Source of the DNA: Anaeramoeba flamelloides | Taxonomy: Eukaryota; Metamonada; Anaeramoebidae | DNA length: 64,000 bases | Assembly (NCBI GenBank): GCA_027625915.1 | Contig: JANTQA010000047.1 | Location: 3,410,001-3,474,000 of the forward strand | Reading direction: 5' to 3' | Part shown: piece after piece, positions 36,771 to 49,162 of the stretch | Numbering within the stretch: position 1 is the stretch's first letter | Layout of the letters: every line of letters begins with the position of its first letter | Translations under genes and position numbers: made by a program | Notes under the pieces: model-generated | The model's database searches: none | Told to the model about the DNA's origin: nothing | What the model saw: only the letters and a program-made list of their open reading frames with translations

Positions 36771-37559
36771 TAATAAATAAATTGATAAAATATTTATATC
36801 ATTTTTAGTGTGGGTTTAAAATAATTTTTTTGGATCACAACTCTTCGATAATAAATAAATAAATAAATAAATTGGTTTTTTAAAAAATTGTTTTTATTTC
36901 CAAACTTTGATTCATAAAAGGTGATAAAAACTTTTATTCCATAGACCAATATATTTAAAATGTTTTGAAAACTTTAATATATCTTCCTATTTGATTTAAA
37001 TTTTAGAAGAAGAAGTGTGGAAAATAATAAAAAATTGTCATATTATCATATATTTTACAATATATGAGAAAAATGTATTACTATAGAGAATATTTTAAGG
37101 AAAAAAAAACAATAATAAATATTTTGAAATGCAAAATAAAAGATAGATTGAATTTTCCAAACCCATTAAAACTCGAAGTTTCTAAGTTATTAAAATGTGT
37201 GTGTAAGTGGAGACGGGCTTATAACTATTTTTTTTCGGGGGGGGGGGGGATATTAAATACTTTTAAATAAAAAAACTACAATACAAAAATAAAAGGTATA
37301 TTATAATACTTTCTATATATGATCTGTCTATAATAGGTAGGATAAAAATAAAATAAAAAATGTTTTCTTAACTTCGAAGGACAATTCATATTATTTCCAA
37401 CTAAACTCTAATTCGATTTTTTTAGTACAAAAAAATTGAATTTAAATATATAAATATACATATACAATCAATTCAAGAAGAAATGCCAAATAGAATATCT
37501 CACTAATTGAACTGTTAACAATTGTTTATAAATTATATTACTCAGAAAACAAAAAAAAA
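36771..37559. other. Intergenic, no gene seen
   Basis: AT-rich; a run of 13 G at 37237-37249 stands out in this composition. Confidence 0.4.
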
Positions 37560-37900
37560 ATTAATAATTATCAATCCTAATAAATTATTGATGTGATAAC
37601 AATTTTGGAGATGGGGAAAACAAAAAGAATACATTGATAAATTCCTTTAAATATAACCCAGATTAATTGTAGATAAAATGGTTAGATACCATTGACTAAT
37701 TTTATTTGAGTCCTTTTATTTTGAAGAATTCAACTTTAACCTAATATAAACTTTTCAAAAAATTAAATGAAAAAAAAAACTAAATTATTGAAAAAAAGAT
37801 TTTCATATTTTACAAAAATCAAACATCTTTTCAATTTGAATGTAATTGTATTTTTGTGATTCTTTTAAATGTTTTTTAACTTTTTAAATTTTTGAATTTA
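37560..37900. repeat. Dispersed repeat R2, copy 3 (partial)
   Basis: Shares TTTTCATATTTTACAAAAATC and ATGGTTAGATACCATTGACT with 19420-20000. Confidence 0.5.
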
Positions 37901-39316
37901 TGTTTATTGTTTTTTTATTTTTTTTTTAATGACTGTTCAATGAAAATAATGAGAAAACCGAGATATTTGATTCAATAAAAAAATTTCTAATAGATTATAA
38001 AATATTAATATTTTGAAATATATAGAAGAAGGGTATTTAATAAATTATTAAATATAATTAGTAATATATCTTTTTGATACTTTAAACCAACTTCTTAATA
38101 AAAATTTAAGAATTTGGTGAGTTCAACTGGGTGTTATCTAGTAGTGTAGAGTAGCCGGGTTTCCTAATGTTAAAAAGAATAGAGAAATATCTTAGGTTTT
38201 ATTCCATTCTTTACAATTGTGGAAAATCTAATGTTAGTAATTTTTTTTAAAAATTTAAGAAATATAAATTAAATTTATTTAACTTTTCTTTTAATTTCTT
38301 AAAAAAAAAAAAAAAAAAAAAAAACAATGGGGATATAAAGAATTAACAATAATTCTCTGAAATAAAAATAATAAAAAACTTTTTTTAAAAAAAAAAATCT
38401 TATAATATACTATGTTAAAAAGAGACTGGGTAATATTTATCATAACAATTTATCCATTTTTAAAACCTTTTAATTTAGATCTTTGGATTTAGAACCAAGA
38501 AAAGTTTTTTTACAAAATAAAACAATTTCTAAGAAACAACTATTAAATTATAAATTTTTAAACTTTCAATTTTCCCAAAATTCTTAAATGTAATTAAAGA
38601 TGAAAATAGATATTAAAATTTATTCAATAGATCTTCAAATTTAATTGCTTAACTGTGTTGAAAAAAACAGAGAGTTCTTGTAATGGACTGGTTATATGTA
38701 TTTAAAGCGTTTGAATAAATATTAAAAGAAAAAAATAATATGGAATTTTCATAATTGAAATCATTTTTTCACATTTTTGCTTTTACTTTTTTCGAATTTT
38801 TTTTACTTGATACCTCATTCTGTTGCAAAAATTTTTTTTATTACAAGATCAATAGCCACGAAGGAAAAATATGATATTCTGAGGTTATTGAAACTGTGGA
38901 AATGATTGTAGAGAGATCATTTTTTGTTTTATTGTAATTTTCTTGGATCTTCAATTGAAAATCAGTGAACAAACTTGTTGTTATTTTTTCCAATAGTAAC
39001 CAAAGAATTTTTGGTTTTTAGATTTTTATAAGAAAATCTAATATTGATTAGTTTTATTAAATATTCCATACATATATCTGCAATCCTCTAATTCGTATTA
39101 TTCTACTTATTTCTTATTTGTTCTGCTACGTACTAGTTAAAAATTCAAAAAATTGATATTTGGAATTTTTTTTATTCACCTTTGACAGTAAAAAGGTTTG
39201 TTTAATTCCAAATAATATTATAATCTCAAAAATTAAATTATTGAAATAATTTGACCAAACAATATTCAATTTCTTTTTGAAATTTTATTTTTTTTTACTT
39301 TAAAAAAAAAATCATC
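37901..39316. other. Intergenic, no gene seen
   Basis: AT-rich; an R4-like fragment at 38110-38240 and an A23 run at 38302. Nothing else recognised. Confidence 0.4.
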
Positions 39317-39500
39317 ATATTAAGAATATGAATTATAATTTAAAATAATAAATAAAGGAACATATAATAATCTGAAATAGAAAGGAAAAAAAATATCAAG
39401 AGAATAATAACAAAAAATTTCAAGATACAAGTAAAAATTAAAAGTTAGAAAATGCAAATATTAGGGGGAAGTTATGGAAAATTTTATTCAGGGTATTTTT

Positions 39501-42500
39501 TTATTTTTGATCGTAACTAGGAATATTATCATTAACTTCAGTATTTCCAATCATTTGATTTGACATTTGCATTGTTTGATTTCCGATATCATTCATACCC
39601 ATTCCCATTCCTCCACCCATTGTGTCCATACCCATTCCCATTCCTCCACCCATGTTATTCATTTCCATTCCCATTCCTCCACCCATTGTGTTCATTCCCA
39701 TTCCACTTGCACCCATTGAACCCATGCCCATTCCGCCTCCGCCCATTGTGTTCATGCCCATTCCACTTCCACCCATTGTGTTCATGCCCATTCCACTTCC
39801 GCCCATTGTGTTCATGTTCATGTTATTCATACCCATGCTATTCATACCCATGCTATTCATTCCGCCCATTGTGTTCATACTATTTTTTTCCATTGTCATA
39901 GGAATAAAATCATTCCCTTTCCCTTTATAACTTGAAGATGATGAACTTGAAGAACTTTTTCGTTTAGCTTTGGTTGGTGGTGGAATTGACAGTGTTCTTG
40001 TGGCTTTGTTTCTCATTGCTGCTCTTTTTCGACTCTGTATTATTGCTGAAACGATAGCAATAAAGAAAAAAATTCCAAAAATTGCACCAACTACACCCCC
40101 AACTGAACTGTTGCTTTCATAGTCTTTATCTTCACATGTGGCTTCACTGGCATAGCCATCACATTCTTTGTCGCTGTCACACGAATAACAGTAATCGGTT
40201 GTACAACCGCAGCATGTTCTTAAAGAGCTATTTGGTAAATAAATTTTAAAATATATTTGTTCATAGAAAATGCATTTTAATGATATTTATTTGAATACAA
40301 GAAAAATTTTAATCACAAATAAAAAGATAAATAATTGTTTTTTTGTTTTTTTATTTTTTTTTCATCTCATCCATTCATCAGAAATTAATAAAAGTATATT
40401 TAATTTTTGTTTCAACATGGCCAAAAATATGAAAAAAAAAAAATAAAATAAGGTAATAGTATTTTTAATAGAAAAATGAAATATTGTTGTGATCTGGGAA
40501 AAAAATTTTTTTTACAACAAGATAGAGTAATTTTAAAAAAGTAAAAACTTTTTTTTGATATTATTTTGTCAAGAATAAAAACTTTTTTAAAGTTTTGTGT
40601 TTTATAAAAGTGTGTGAACTTTTTTAAAAAAAGTGCTTTTTTTTACACTCCAATCTCTACTTCACATTTAAAGTTTGAGTCTTCACATTATGAAAACGAC
40701 TGTTCTTTTTGAAACCCTTTTATGGAGTTTTCGCTATTTTATAACGACTCAACTTGAACACAACTTGAAAAAAGTTTTAATTCTGACAAAATCATAAAAT
40801 AATAAAGTACCCTCTTTTTAAAAATGGCTATACTTTGTTCTCTTTAAAATATGATCTAATTTTTATTATGACTATTTATGTGAAATAGAAGTTCGTTGGA
40901 TGCGTTGGCATCCTCAAAAAAAATTAGTTTAAAATCTGGCTTGAAGAAAAATAGTTATATTTTTTATAAAAAAAAACAAAAAAGTTTTTGCAAAAAGTTT
41001 GAATAAAAAAACAAAAAAAGAATTTTTTTGGTAAAAAATTTTTAAAAAAATAAAAGACTTTTTTTAAAATTTTTGAGAAAGTTTGCTGTTTTGAAAAAAG
41101 AGAGTACTTTTTTCAAACCTATTTCAAGTTTTCTATTTTAAAAAAGTGAAAACTTTATCAGAATTCAAAGTTTTTGAAAGCTTTCTATTTAAATAAAGTG
41201 AAGATCGGTCTTTAAATGCGAGGTAGAGATTGGAGTGTGAAAAAAAGCACTTTTTTTAAAAAAAGTTCACACTTTATTAAAACAGAAAAGTTTACAGACT
41301 AATTTTGCAATTCACCAATTTGTCTCAACACAATTTGTTCAGATCTCATTTAAAATGTAAAGGAATGATCTTTCAAAATATTTTCCAATTTGGTTCAAAA
41401 AATCTTTTTATGTCATTTTTTAAATGAAAAATTCACTAAATAATTTTGAGATACGTGAACTCGAACACCTCATGAAGGAACTTGAAAATGAAATCGAAAA
41501 ATAAACACGATTTTTTAACCTTAAAAATACTCTCTCAATAAACAACTTTAAATCTAAATGATCGTATTGTCAATGATTTTTGACCATTGAGTTACTTTGA
41601 ATTGATACAATGTCACCACAAACCAGAAAGCCTTTTCAACCCCTACCTTGAAATATTATAAGGTAGAGAAATTGTCTGTCTATTATAGAATTGTGTTTTT
41701 TGAAATATAAAATTCAATTTCTCAATCATAAGATTAAAATTTCAACTTCTCTTACATTAATTAGAGTAAGTTATTGCTTTGTAAAGACCAAGACAAAAAT
41801 TAAATTTTCTCAAGAATTGAAATCAACAGAAACCATGGAAATCACAGAAACTTGAAAGTTCATTTTTCGATCATTGTTTTTAAATTTAAAAATCTGATAT
41901 TTTAACAGTTTTGGAAATTGAAGATCAACATTAATATAAGTTTTTTAATTAATTTGTTTGTCATTCCCCAAAACCAAAGGAACCAAAAAATGGATAAATT
42001 CTTTTTTTTCTTCTTTTATAAATTTTATGGTTAATGTTGAGCTTTAATAATCCCATTTTACAGTATTTCGTACAAAATAAAATTTCAGAATCGAAAATCA
42101 ATTTCAAGTTCTTTGAAATTTCCAAGGTAGGGCTGGAACGACTGTATTAATTATTACAAAGTGGTTTGTGATTTGTGTCTTCATTTTTTTTTTGGTTCTT
42201 TTTGTTTTTCCTTGAATTAAATCTCCACTCAACTGCTAAGAGGAGAGTATCCCCTCGAATTGTTTTTGGGACTACATGATCCATGCCAAACACACTGAAA
42301 ATCTTTTTTTAGTGCTTTTTTGATGATAATTTTTTTTTTTGGATCTTTTCTCCCAAAGCCCAATTAGTCGTAATAAGACAAATTGGGTTGGGGTTGTTTG
42401 GGAAAAGTTTTGAAGAATTTTTCATTCAATGGATCTTTTGGGAATAAATTTGCAATTATTTATTCAGTTTTTTTAAAAATAAAAAAAAATATTGTCTAAG

Positions 42501-45407
42501 TTGAGAAAAAATGATCTTTCTTTTTAGGAAATGGGAATTTTAGTGGATTTAATCCAATACCAAGCAAATTACCGGCACATTTCGCCAAAAATCTCTTTGT
42601 TTTAAAGTAACAAAAACCTATTCATCAAAATTTTCACTTTTCTCCTTACTGGTATTTGAATTATAAATGGGAAAAAATTTTCACTTCCTTTTCCATATTT
42701 TTCTTTTTATAAAGAGAGTTCTCAAAGAAGTAGGTTGGGGTTTGTGAGCTTCTTCTTGAAAAAGGAAATTGAAAATGAAGTGAAAATTTTTCCCGTTTTT
42801 AATTCAAATACCAGTACACATGTGCAAAAAGTGATGTCTTAATATTTTAAGTTTTGTTACTAAATTTGTCATTTTTCCAAAAACTATAAAACTTTTTTTT
42901 TTTTTTTTTTTAATTTTTTGAAGGGAGGAAATTAATTTCCTCTTACAGCCCTAATTTCTAAATTTTTGTTTAGAAATTTTAATAAAGAATCATAATTATC
43001 TTTTTCATTAACTAATGATAAGATGAATAATGAATCTTTGTTTGGAATTATATCAAAGATATTATTATTATTATTTTTGTTACTTTGAATTAGTTCGTTA
43101 ATCCAAATTGTTCGATTTTTTTCATAGGATGGGCAGTCCCATAAAAAATGATCGATATCTTCAATGATTTCTAGGTTTAAATGTTTTTTGCATAGGTTGC
43201 ATGATTTTGTTTTCATTTTATTCTTATCATAAACATAAGAATATCTATTTAGATAATTTGTGAAATTCCTTAGTTTTAAGATGGAGGTAGAGCCCTTCCA
43301 TTTTAAATATTTTTGTTGTTTGTTGATATTATTATTATTCTTAATAATTTTTAAATATTCTTGACCTTTCCATCCATAACTATTTATTATTAAGTTTTCT
43401 CTAAATTGATTAAGATTTATATTTCGTAATTTTAAATTTTCTACTTTCCAATTGATATTTTCGTCATCTTTTTTAATGAATTTTAACTTTTTTGATATGT
43501 GTTCGAAACCAAGAATTTCTAATTTATTTTTGAGTTTAAATCTTCTTTTATATATTGAAATTCTTACTTGATCTATTTTTGCTTCAGTTTTATAAATTAT
43601 TCTTGGAGAGTGTGGATTTATTAGTAAAAATTTTGTTACTTTTTTATTTATCCAAACATCTATCGCGTTGAAATCTTTTTGATTTAAATTAAAAATAACT
43701 AGGCCCTAAAATAGTTGACTAATGCATATTGCTTTAAACATTTGTAATTTTACTCCATTAGCTAAATTTTGTTGTTTAAAAATCATTTTGATTTTTTTAA
43801 AGTTGACTTTTACTTTTTCAAAAAGTTTTTTTTAAGATGTTTCTTTTTTTCGAGCCAAATCCCTAAATATTTTATTTTTGATAATTGGTTTGATTTTAAG
43901 GTTTTTTTAGTATTTGGATTCATACCAAATTCTTTAATAATGTTGTAAATTTTTATCAACTTTTTATCAATTTCTGAAATTGGTCCCTCCATTATTAAAA
44001 TCAAGTCGTCTGCAAACATTTGAACATGATGAACTAAATCTGTTATTTTTTCAATTAAAAAATGGCTAATAAACCCAAACATTAAGGGGGAAAGAGGATC
44101 CCCTAAAAACTATAAAACTTAAAATATTAAGACATCACTTTCTGCACATGTCTATTGACATTTGAGGACAATTTGTAGAACCCGATCGGATTGACTCACA
44201 AAAGAAAAAAAACATAGAAAATGGCCTATACTGGTATTTGAATTACAAATGGGAAAAATTTTCACTTGATTTTACAATTTCCTTTTTCAAAAAGAGTTTT
44301 CAAATTACAATCTACTTCATTTAGAACTCTCTTTATAAAGGAAAAATATTGAAAATGAAACAAAAATATTTTCCCATTTATAATTAAAATGCCAGTAATG
44401 TGTAAGGGTTTTCAAAAATTACATAGATAGAATTTTTTCAAAAAGTCGATTTTTTTCAACCTATTTTTTCTTTTTTTGATTTCAGGCTGACGAGTCTACT
44501 AAACCTTATTAAGTTAAAATATTTCATTTTTTCCTTTTGAGATCAAGCTGAATAATTATTTGTGAGATTTACAAACCACCAAACCCTGACAAGAGAACAC
44601 AATAATTTGAATTTCAATCGCAAACGTAGTCGTTAAAAAAGTTTTTATGTTCATGAAATCATCAATAAAAATTAAAAATTTTTTTTAAAATCGAAGATCA
44701 CTCAATTTTTTTAGCTCAGTTTTTAATTCTTTTGACTCAAAATAAATGCATTTTTTTCCATTTGTCAATTACCAAAAATTAATTTTTTTTTTTTAAAATT
44801 TTAGCTTGCTTTCTGTAAAAAATGCGTTATTTGGTTTTGAGAGAGAAATTGAAAAAAAATTTATTTCGGAATTAAAATAAAAAGATAAAAATAGAATAAA
44901 AAATTTTCAAAAAAAAAAAATTCAAACCTAACACTACATACATCTGTACAACAATTAGAAGATGTATTGTAACAATAATAATCGCTATAATAGTCACCAC
45001 CACATTTTAGCCCAGCAGCACAAGAAAAACAATCATAATTACCATAGTAATCTTCATAACAACCACAACACACCCTAAAATTAGAAAAAAAAAAAAAAAA
45101 AAAGAAATAAGAAAGTGATTTAGGATTAAAAAAAAGAAATAAATTTAAAAATTGATCGAAAATAAAAAAAATAACAAAAAAAAACAAACCTTGAGGAGTC
45201 ATAATCAGCACAGTTGGAACAACAACCAGAGTCATAGATTTCACCACCAACCTTTGGTTCTTGTGTTTTTTTTTGACCATTCAGTAATTTTTGAGAACTT
45301 TTTTTATTAAAAGTTGTTTTGAGTGATTTTGTTTCATGTTTGGCTGAAGCTAAAACCAAAGCAAAAAGCAAAACAAAATTAAAAAAAAAGAGAAGTTTAT
45401 TGTTCAT
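39501..45407 (-). CDS. Gene X-A: Cys-rich type I membrane protein with Met/Gly repeat tail
   Basis: Model: exon 1 45407-45190, exon 2 45074-44928, exon 3 40218-39501; 360 residues, all joins in phase 2. Residues 1-23 (MNNKLLFFFNFVLLFALVLA) are a signal peptide. The ectodomain (to about 160) has 20 cysteines; each exon begins after an Arg with CCGC: VCCGCYEDYYGNYDCFSC in exon 2, TCCGCTTDYCYSC in exon 3. A helix at 161-182 (GGVVGAIFGIFFFIAIV) is followed by SRKR, a Ser-rich stretch and a tail of MGM/MNTMGG repeats (about 235-340). I recognise no family. Inferred: surface protein whose tail acts inside the cell; Met clusters could bind copper(I) or drive assembly. Intron 2 would be 4.7 kb and contains a foldback, a chromo-like relic, two MITEs and a LINE. 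Alternative: exons 1-2 read on into a stop as a small secreted protein and exon 3 belongs to a separate gene; the same phase fit in X-B argues against that. Confidence 0.6.
40601..41286. mobile_element. Foldback element in X-A intron 2
   Basis: Arms of about 85 bp at 40601-40690 and 41205-41286 share AAAAAAAGTGCTTTTTTT and ACACTCCAATCTCTAC in inverse. The interior and right arm match 54988-55505 in X-B, where the left arm is missing. Confidence 0.6.
42195..42370 (-). pseudogene. Chromo-shadow-like relic, copy in X-A intron
   Basis: Contains the frame MDHVVPKTIRGDTLLLAVEW followed by a Lys/Asn-rich stretch. Related sequences occur at 57578-57838 (+) and 58964-59200 (-). The hydrophobic pattern before a VEW resembles the second strand of a chromo or chromo-shadow fold, but this is a weak match. 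Origin (host gene or element) unknown. Not a complete gene here. Confidence 0.35.
42650..42814. mobile_element. MITE family 2 (CTGGTATTTGAAT, TA-flanked), copy 1
   Basis: 165 bp palindrome, CTGGTATTTGAATTATAAAT to ATTCAAATACCAG, TA on both sides (42648-42649, 42815-42816). Confidence 0.8.
42895..44104 (-). mobile_element. Non-LTR retrotransposon (LINE), 5'-truncated, with target duplication
   Basis: On the minus strand: GDPLSPLMFGF right at the 5' edge (RT motif 4), FADDLILI (RT catalytic Asp pair) near 44015, then the thumb and C-terminal region, a zinc knuckle CNLCKKHLNLE...HFLWDC near 43130-43200, a stop at 42932 and a 3' A-tract (T20 on plus, 42893-42912). AAAAACTATAAAACTT flanks it at 42879-42894 and 44105-44120, a 16-bp target duplication. 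Truncation within the QGDPLSP motif is typical incomplete reverse transcription. The frame has one frameshift near 43820 (A8 run) and one TAG near 43705; the following stretch to 42932 is open, so the copy is young. It lies inside intron 2 of X-A; the related sequence at 59.7 kb lacks it. Confidence 0.93.
44231..44395. mobile_element. MITE family 2, copy 2
   Basis: 165 bp, CTGGTATTTGAATTACAAAT to ATTAAAATGCCAG, flanked by TA. Confidence 0.78.
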
Positions 45408-46207
45408 TTCAAAGGAAAAATGTAAAAACGAAAAAATGGTTTGTCTAATGGGAAATATTTGAAAATAAAAAAACAAAAACTCATCCATTGAATTATTCTT
45501 TGTTCAATTTAGAGAAAGGGTTTAACATTAAGAAGAAATATTAATTATTTTTGGTAAAAAATTTTATCAAGAGCTTTCTCTTTTATTGTTTCTCACTCGA
45601 TTAAAATTTCCCATTCAATTTTACTCTGTTTGGAAACATTTGGTTATTTTTGTTAAGCGACGATTGGTTGTGTAGCTTTTTACTCTTCAGTGAGTTGATC
45701 AGTAAAATAGGGACTTTTTTTTCGACAAATCCAAGTTGTTCTCTCAGTTTAAATTTTTAGTGTTTCTTCATTCGGTCATAATAATTGCTCTTATATTTGG
45801 AATAATTTCAAAACTATAGAGTTGTTTAAAGAGCTGTTGTTTCTGAGTTTTAAATATTCTTTTTATTATCTCTCTTTGAAAAATTTTAGTTTCTTTTTTT
45901 TTTTTTATTGTTAAAATTACTTTTTGATTTTTAAAAAGTTTTTAATTCAACACATAAGTTAAAATTCAAATTTGAGTTAAACGAAAGACACAAAATGGTA
46001 TCTATTAAGACGAAATTAACTTGGTAGTTAAAAATGAATTATTTCTGGTTTCTAAGAATAAAAATATTGGATGTTTTTCGGGATTGGCCAATGGGATTAT
46101 TTTGTCAATAAAACCCCTTTAATAAATATTTTGATACACTGGACAGATATGGCATTTTTATTTAATAATTCTAAAAGTATAAGGGGATAACAAAAGAAAT
46201 ATATATA
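45408..46207. other. Upstream region of X-A, no gene seen
   Basis: AT-rich; the first about 75 bases are shared with the region upstream of X-B (56281-56350), after which the two diverge, so any shared promoter must be short or lie within that block. Confidence 0.4.
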
Positions 46208-46372
46208 CTGGTATTTGAATAATAAATGGTGTTAATTTTCGCATTATTTTCAGTATCCTTTTTTAAATAGATTCACAAACTACATAACACTTTTTTGAAA
46301 ACACTATTATATAAGAAAGAAAAATACGAAAAAGGAAGAGAAATTTTTTCCTAATTGTGATTCAAATACCAG
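46208..46372. mobile_element. MITE family 2, copy 3
   Basis: 165 bp, CTGGTATTTGAATAATAAAT to GATTCAAATACCAG, flanked by TA. Confidence 0.78.
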
Positions 46373-46639
46373 TAGAATTGTCTCAAAATTATTCATTATT
46401 AAAGAATTTCCTTAACAATCAAGGTTAGCTCATTGAATTGTTTCTTTTTTATCTAATTGTTCCCATTTGAACAAAAACAAACTCTTCTTTGACTTTTAAG
46501 TATAAATTATGAGGGGAATTTAATAAAGAATTAAAGGGAACAGAAAATGAGAACAAAAATAAAATGAAAATTAATGGTAACACAAACCAGAAAACATTTG
46601 AAAGAGAAAAGTTTTTATCAGATAATAAAGATTATTACT

Positions 46640-47105
46640 GTTGCCAAAATAAAGCATGCAAAAAAATTTAATTGGGTTTCAAAATAAAAAGCATTTTTCT
46701 TTTTTCAAGAATTCCTTAACATTATTTAATCAAAAGAAAGTGATAATAAACCCTAAATAAATCTGGTACTGTTTTCTAAAAGTTCTATTATTTTAAAAGA
46801 AATTCGAAAAATCAAGGATCAAATTGGAAATTTTTCTCAAGAAAGAGAAGTTATTTATTTGAATTAAAATAATTTTAAATAATTTAAAAAAACAAAAAAT
46901 GAGAATATTACTAAAAACTTTTCAATAAATTGCATTCCCAATTTAAATTTTACTTAAAATATCTAGATGTTTACCTTCAAAATTGATTTGAACAAAGGTA
47001 TACTATATGGAAGTAAATTGAATGTTACCTTTAAACAAGAAGAAAAAAAGTGCAGATTATATTTTGAAATATGGATTATAGTCACTGTGAACGTATTATT
47101 TTGAG
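46640..47105. repeat. Dispersed repeat R3, copy 3
   Basis: Uninterrupted copy; see 34030-34480. A short inverted R3 fragment follows at about 47660-47765 (AACATCCAATTTATCACCAA, TATGTCTAAGTTCAAATCTA). Confidence 0.6.
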
Positions 47106-47907
47106 CAATATAGTTTTAAAAAATTCCATTTATTGAAAATTCTCCTTTCTCCTTTTGTTGTTTACTCAATAACCAAGATTATTGTATAATTTTTACAAAA
47201 AAAAATCTTCAAATTTTTTTTTATTATTAAAGAAGTGTAAAATTACACTCTAGTTGCTCATATCTTAAATCCCCTTTCAGAATTACAAACATAAAATCAT
47301 TGATTCCACAATTATTAAATAATGAAATACTTTAAATTATCACAATTTAAAAACTAATTGATTAAGGTTTATTTCTTTTAATTTAATGAGTAAAATCAAT
47401 CTATTTTTTTCTTAAGAAGCACAGACCTATAAAAAATGATTAATATTTTCTATTATATCTTTCTGTTCATGTTTTCAATATAGTGGACAAAATTGATTTG
47501 GGTTTTTGTTTCTTACATAATAATAACTAATTTATGTAATTATGAAATAATCTGAATTATATAATTGTTGAACTTGATAGATAACTTAAATATATCAAAA
47601 TAATGCGTTAACGTCAATAATTATCAATTATTTAAAATATAATGAATGATTTTTTTTTACTTCTTGTTTCAATATAACATCCAATTTATCACCAAATACT
47701 ATGTCTAAGTTCAAATCTAATTTTAGGTATCCATCTGGATATTTTCAGTAAAATTTAAATTATTAATGCAATTAGTTGAAAATTTTTTAGTAATATTCTA
47801 TATTTTTTTTCTTTTTTTTATTTTTTTTGATGATGATAAATCTTTCTGAAAAAAATTTACTCTATTTTTGGAGATGAATTTTCAAGAAATTTGACACTTT
47901 ATTTTAA

Positions 47908-48053
47908 GTAACAAGTCTCAATTAATTTTTTTTTACTAAGTTTAATAGAGATTCAGTAAATTTTTTGCCAATTACTTATTTTTAAAATAACCTGTTTATT
48001 TTCATATTGAACCTATTTCTAGATAAGGAACCCTTATTTAGAAATTTGCCAAA

Positions 48054-48099
<46 letters not shown>

Positions 48100-48111
48100 G
48101 AGAGTAATTCC
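47908..48111. mobile_element. TTAA-flanked MITE related to 58188-58358, with (AAT)n expansion
   Basis: TTAA at 47904-47907 and 48112-48115. In inverse orientation it aligns with 58188-58358: TCTCTATT...GGTTCCTTATC(T/G)AGAAATA and GAATCTCTATT. A run of AAT trinucleotides (48051-48098) explains its greater length. Confidence 0.65.
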
Positions 48112-48269
48112 TTAAGGATTTCAATGTAACAATAGGTTTTTTGAAACCAATATCATTTTTATTTATTGTTTATTATTATTTTCTTTGATTGGTTAATGTT
48201 AAGGCATTCAAGAAAAAAAGAAACATACTTTTTATTTGGAAATAAGGATTAAATTTTTTAGTAGGCATT

Positions 48270-48528
48270 ATATGTATAATAGTAGAAATAAAACCCAAGA
48301 AAAAGATCTTAATTTGTGGTTTCTATTACTGTGTTTCATATCATTTTTATTTTTTATACCATTGAATAATATCGATGATGAAAAATCTCAAATGAAACCC
48401 AGATTACCAAATTATTTAAAAAAAAACACCAGTCAAACTTTTTTCCTATTTAAAGGTTCATATACACATCACAAATTTGGGGGTTGTGTTCTTGAAAATA
48501 TTTTAAAAAATAGTCCATTTTTCTTTTA
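48270..48528 (+). pseudogene. Type II membrane protein N-terminus, fragment, copy 1
   Basis: The frame from the ATG at 48270 reads MYNSRNKTQEKDLNLWFLLL, a membrane helix (FLLLCFISFLFFIPL), then PNYLKKNTSQTFFLFKGSYT and GGCVLENILKNSPFF before a stop at 48528. Similar sequence with the same protein pattern lies at 61420-61740, and similarity continues past the stop (NCNFLFLQKEFDMS). A single helix near the N-terminus followed by a lumenal stretch with C-x2-E-x4-N-P-like spacing recalls Golgi glycosyltransferases of the DXD class, but that is a guess. Probably a broken or partial gene. Confidence 0.35.
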
Positions 48529-48969
48529 GATTTGAGCTACAAAAAAAAAAAACAAAGAATCTTCAACCAAATTGTAATTTCTTATTTTTGCAAAAAGAAT
48601 TCGATATGTCTTACTAAATGGAACAAAAATTTTTTATTTTCATCTATCCGATTTTTAACATATTTGATAAAATATCCCAGAGAATTGAAAAATCACAATT
48701 TGTTTGTTTCAAGCTTCGGTCTAAGTTAATTTTACAATTTCTTAACAAATTAAACTTTGTTTTAAAACCAGATCTATATTTAGAAATTTATTTAAATTTT
48801 TACATATATTCAATAATTTTCACTTTTGTTAAAAACAAAGTGTAGGTATCATTGAAATCACTTATTTGATTAAAAGAATAATTTATCCATTTTCTAATCT
48901 TCTAAAATATAAGATTTTTTTTTTTTGAGGCATGTACCCGTTTAAGTATTATTTAAAACAATGCTATTA

Positions 48970-49162
48970 CAGTCAGTTCCACTTTTTGTGTACAAACTTC
49001 AACGAAATGCAAGGCACAAAAAAAAATCTCAAATTAAGGCACAAAATTCATATTCTAGTAAAATAATTTGTAAAAAAAATTCCAAATTTTGTGCCTTAAT
49101 TTGAGATTTTTTTGTTCCTTAAATTTCGTTGATAGTTTGTGCCTTAATTTTGGAACTGACTT
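48970..49162. mobile_element. MITE family 1, copy 5
   Basis: 193 bp, CAGTCAGTTCCACTTTTTG to AATTTTGGAACTGAC, TA-flanked. The best preserved palindrome of the family. Confidence 0.8.

Noticed and set aside
39560-39930. Pro-rich frames on the plus strand opposite the X-A tail (and 51004-51632 opposite X-B)
   Set aside because: Antisense shadows of the ATG/GGN repeat array; they are long only because the array is free of stops in several frames.
43810-44082. Frame with FADDL considered as a host gene
   Set aside because: Borders, target duplication, A-tract and zinc knuckle identify it as part of a LINE.
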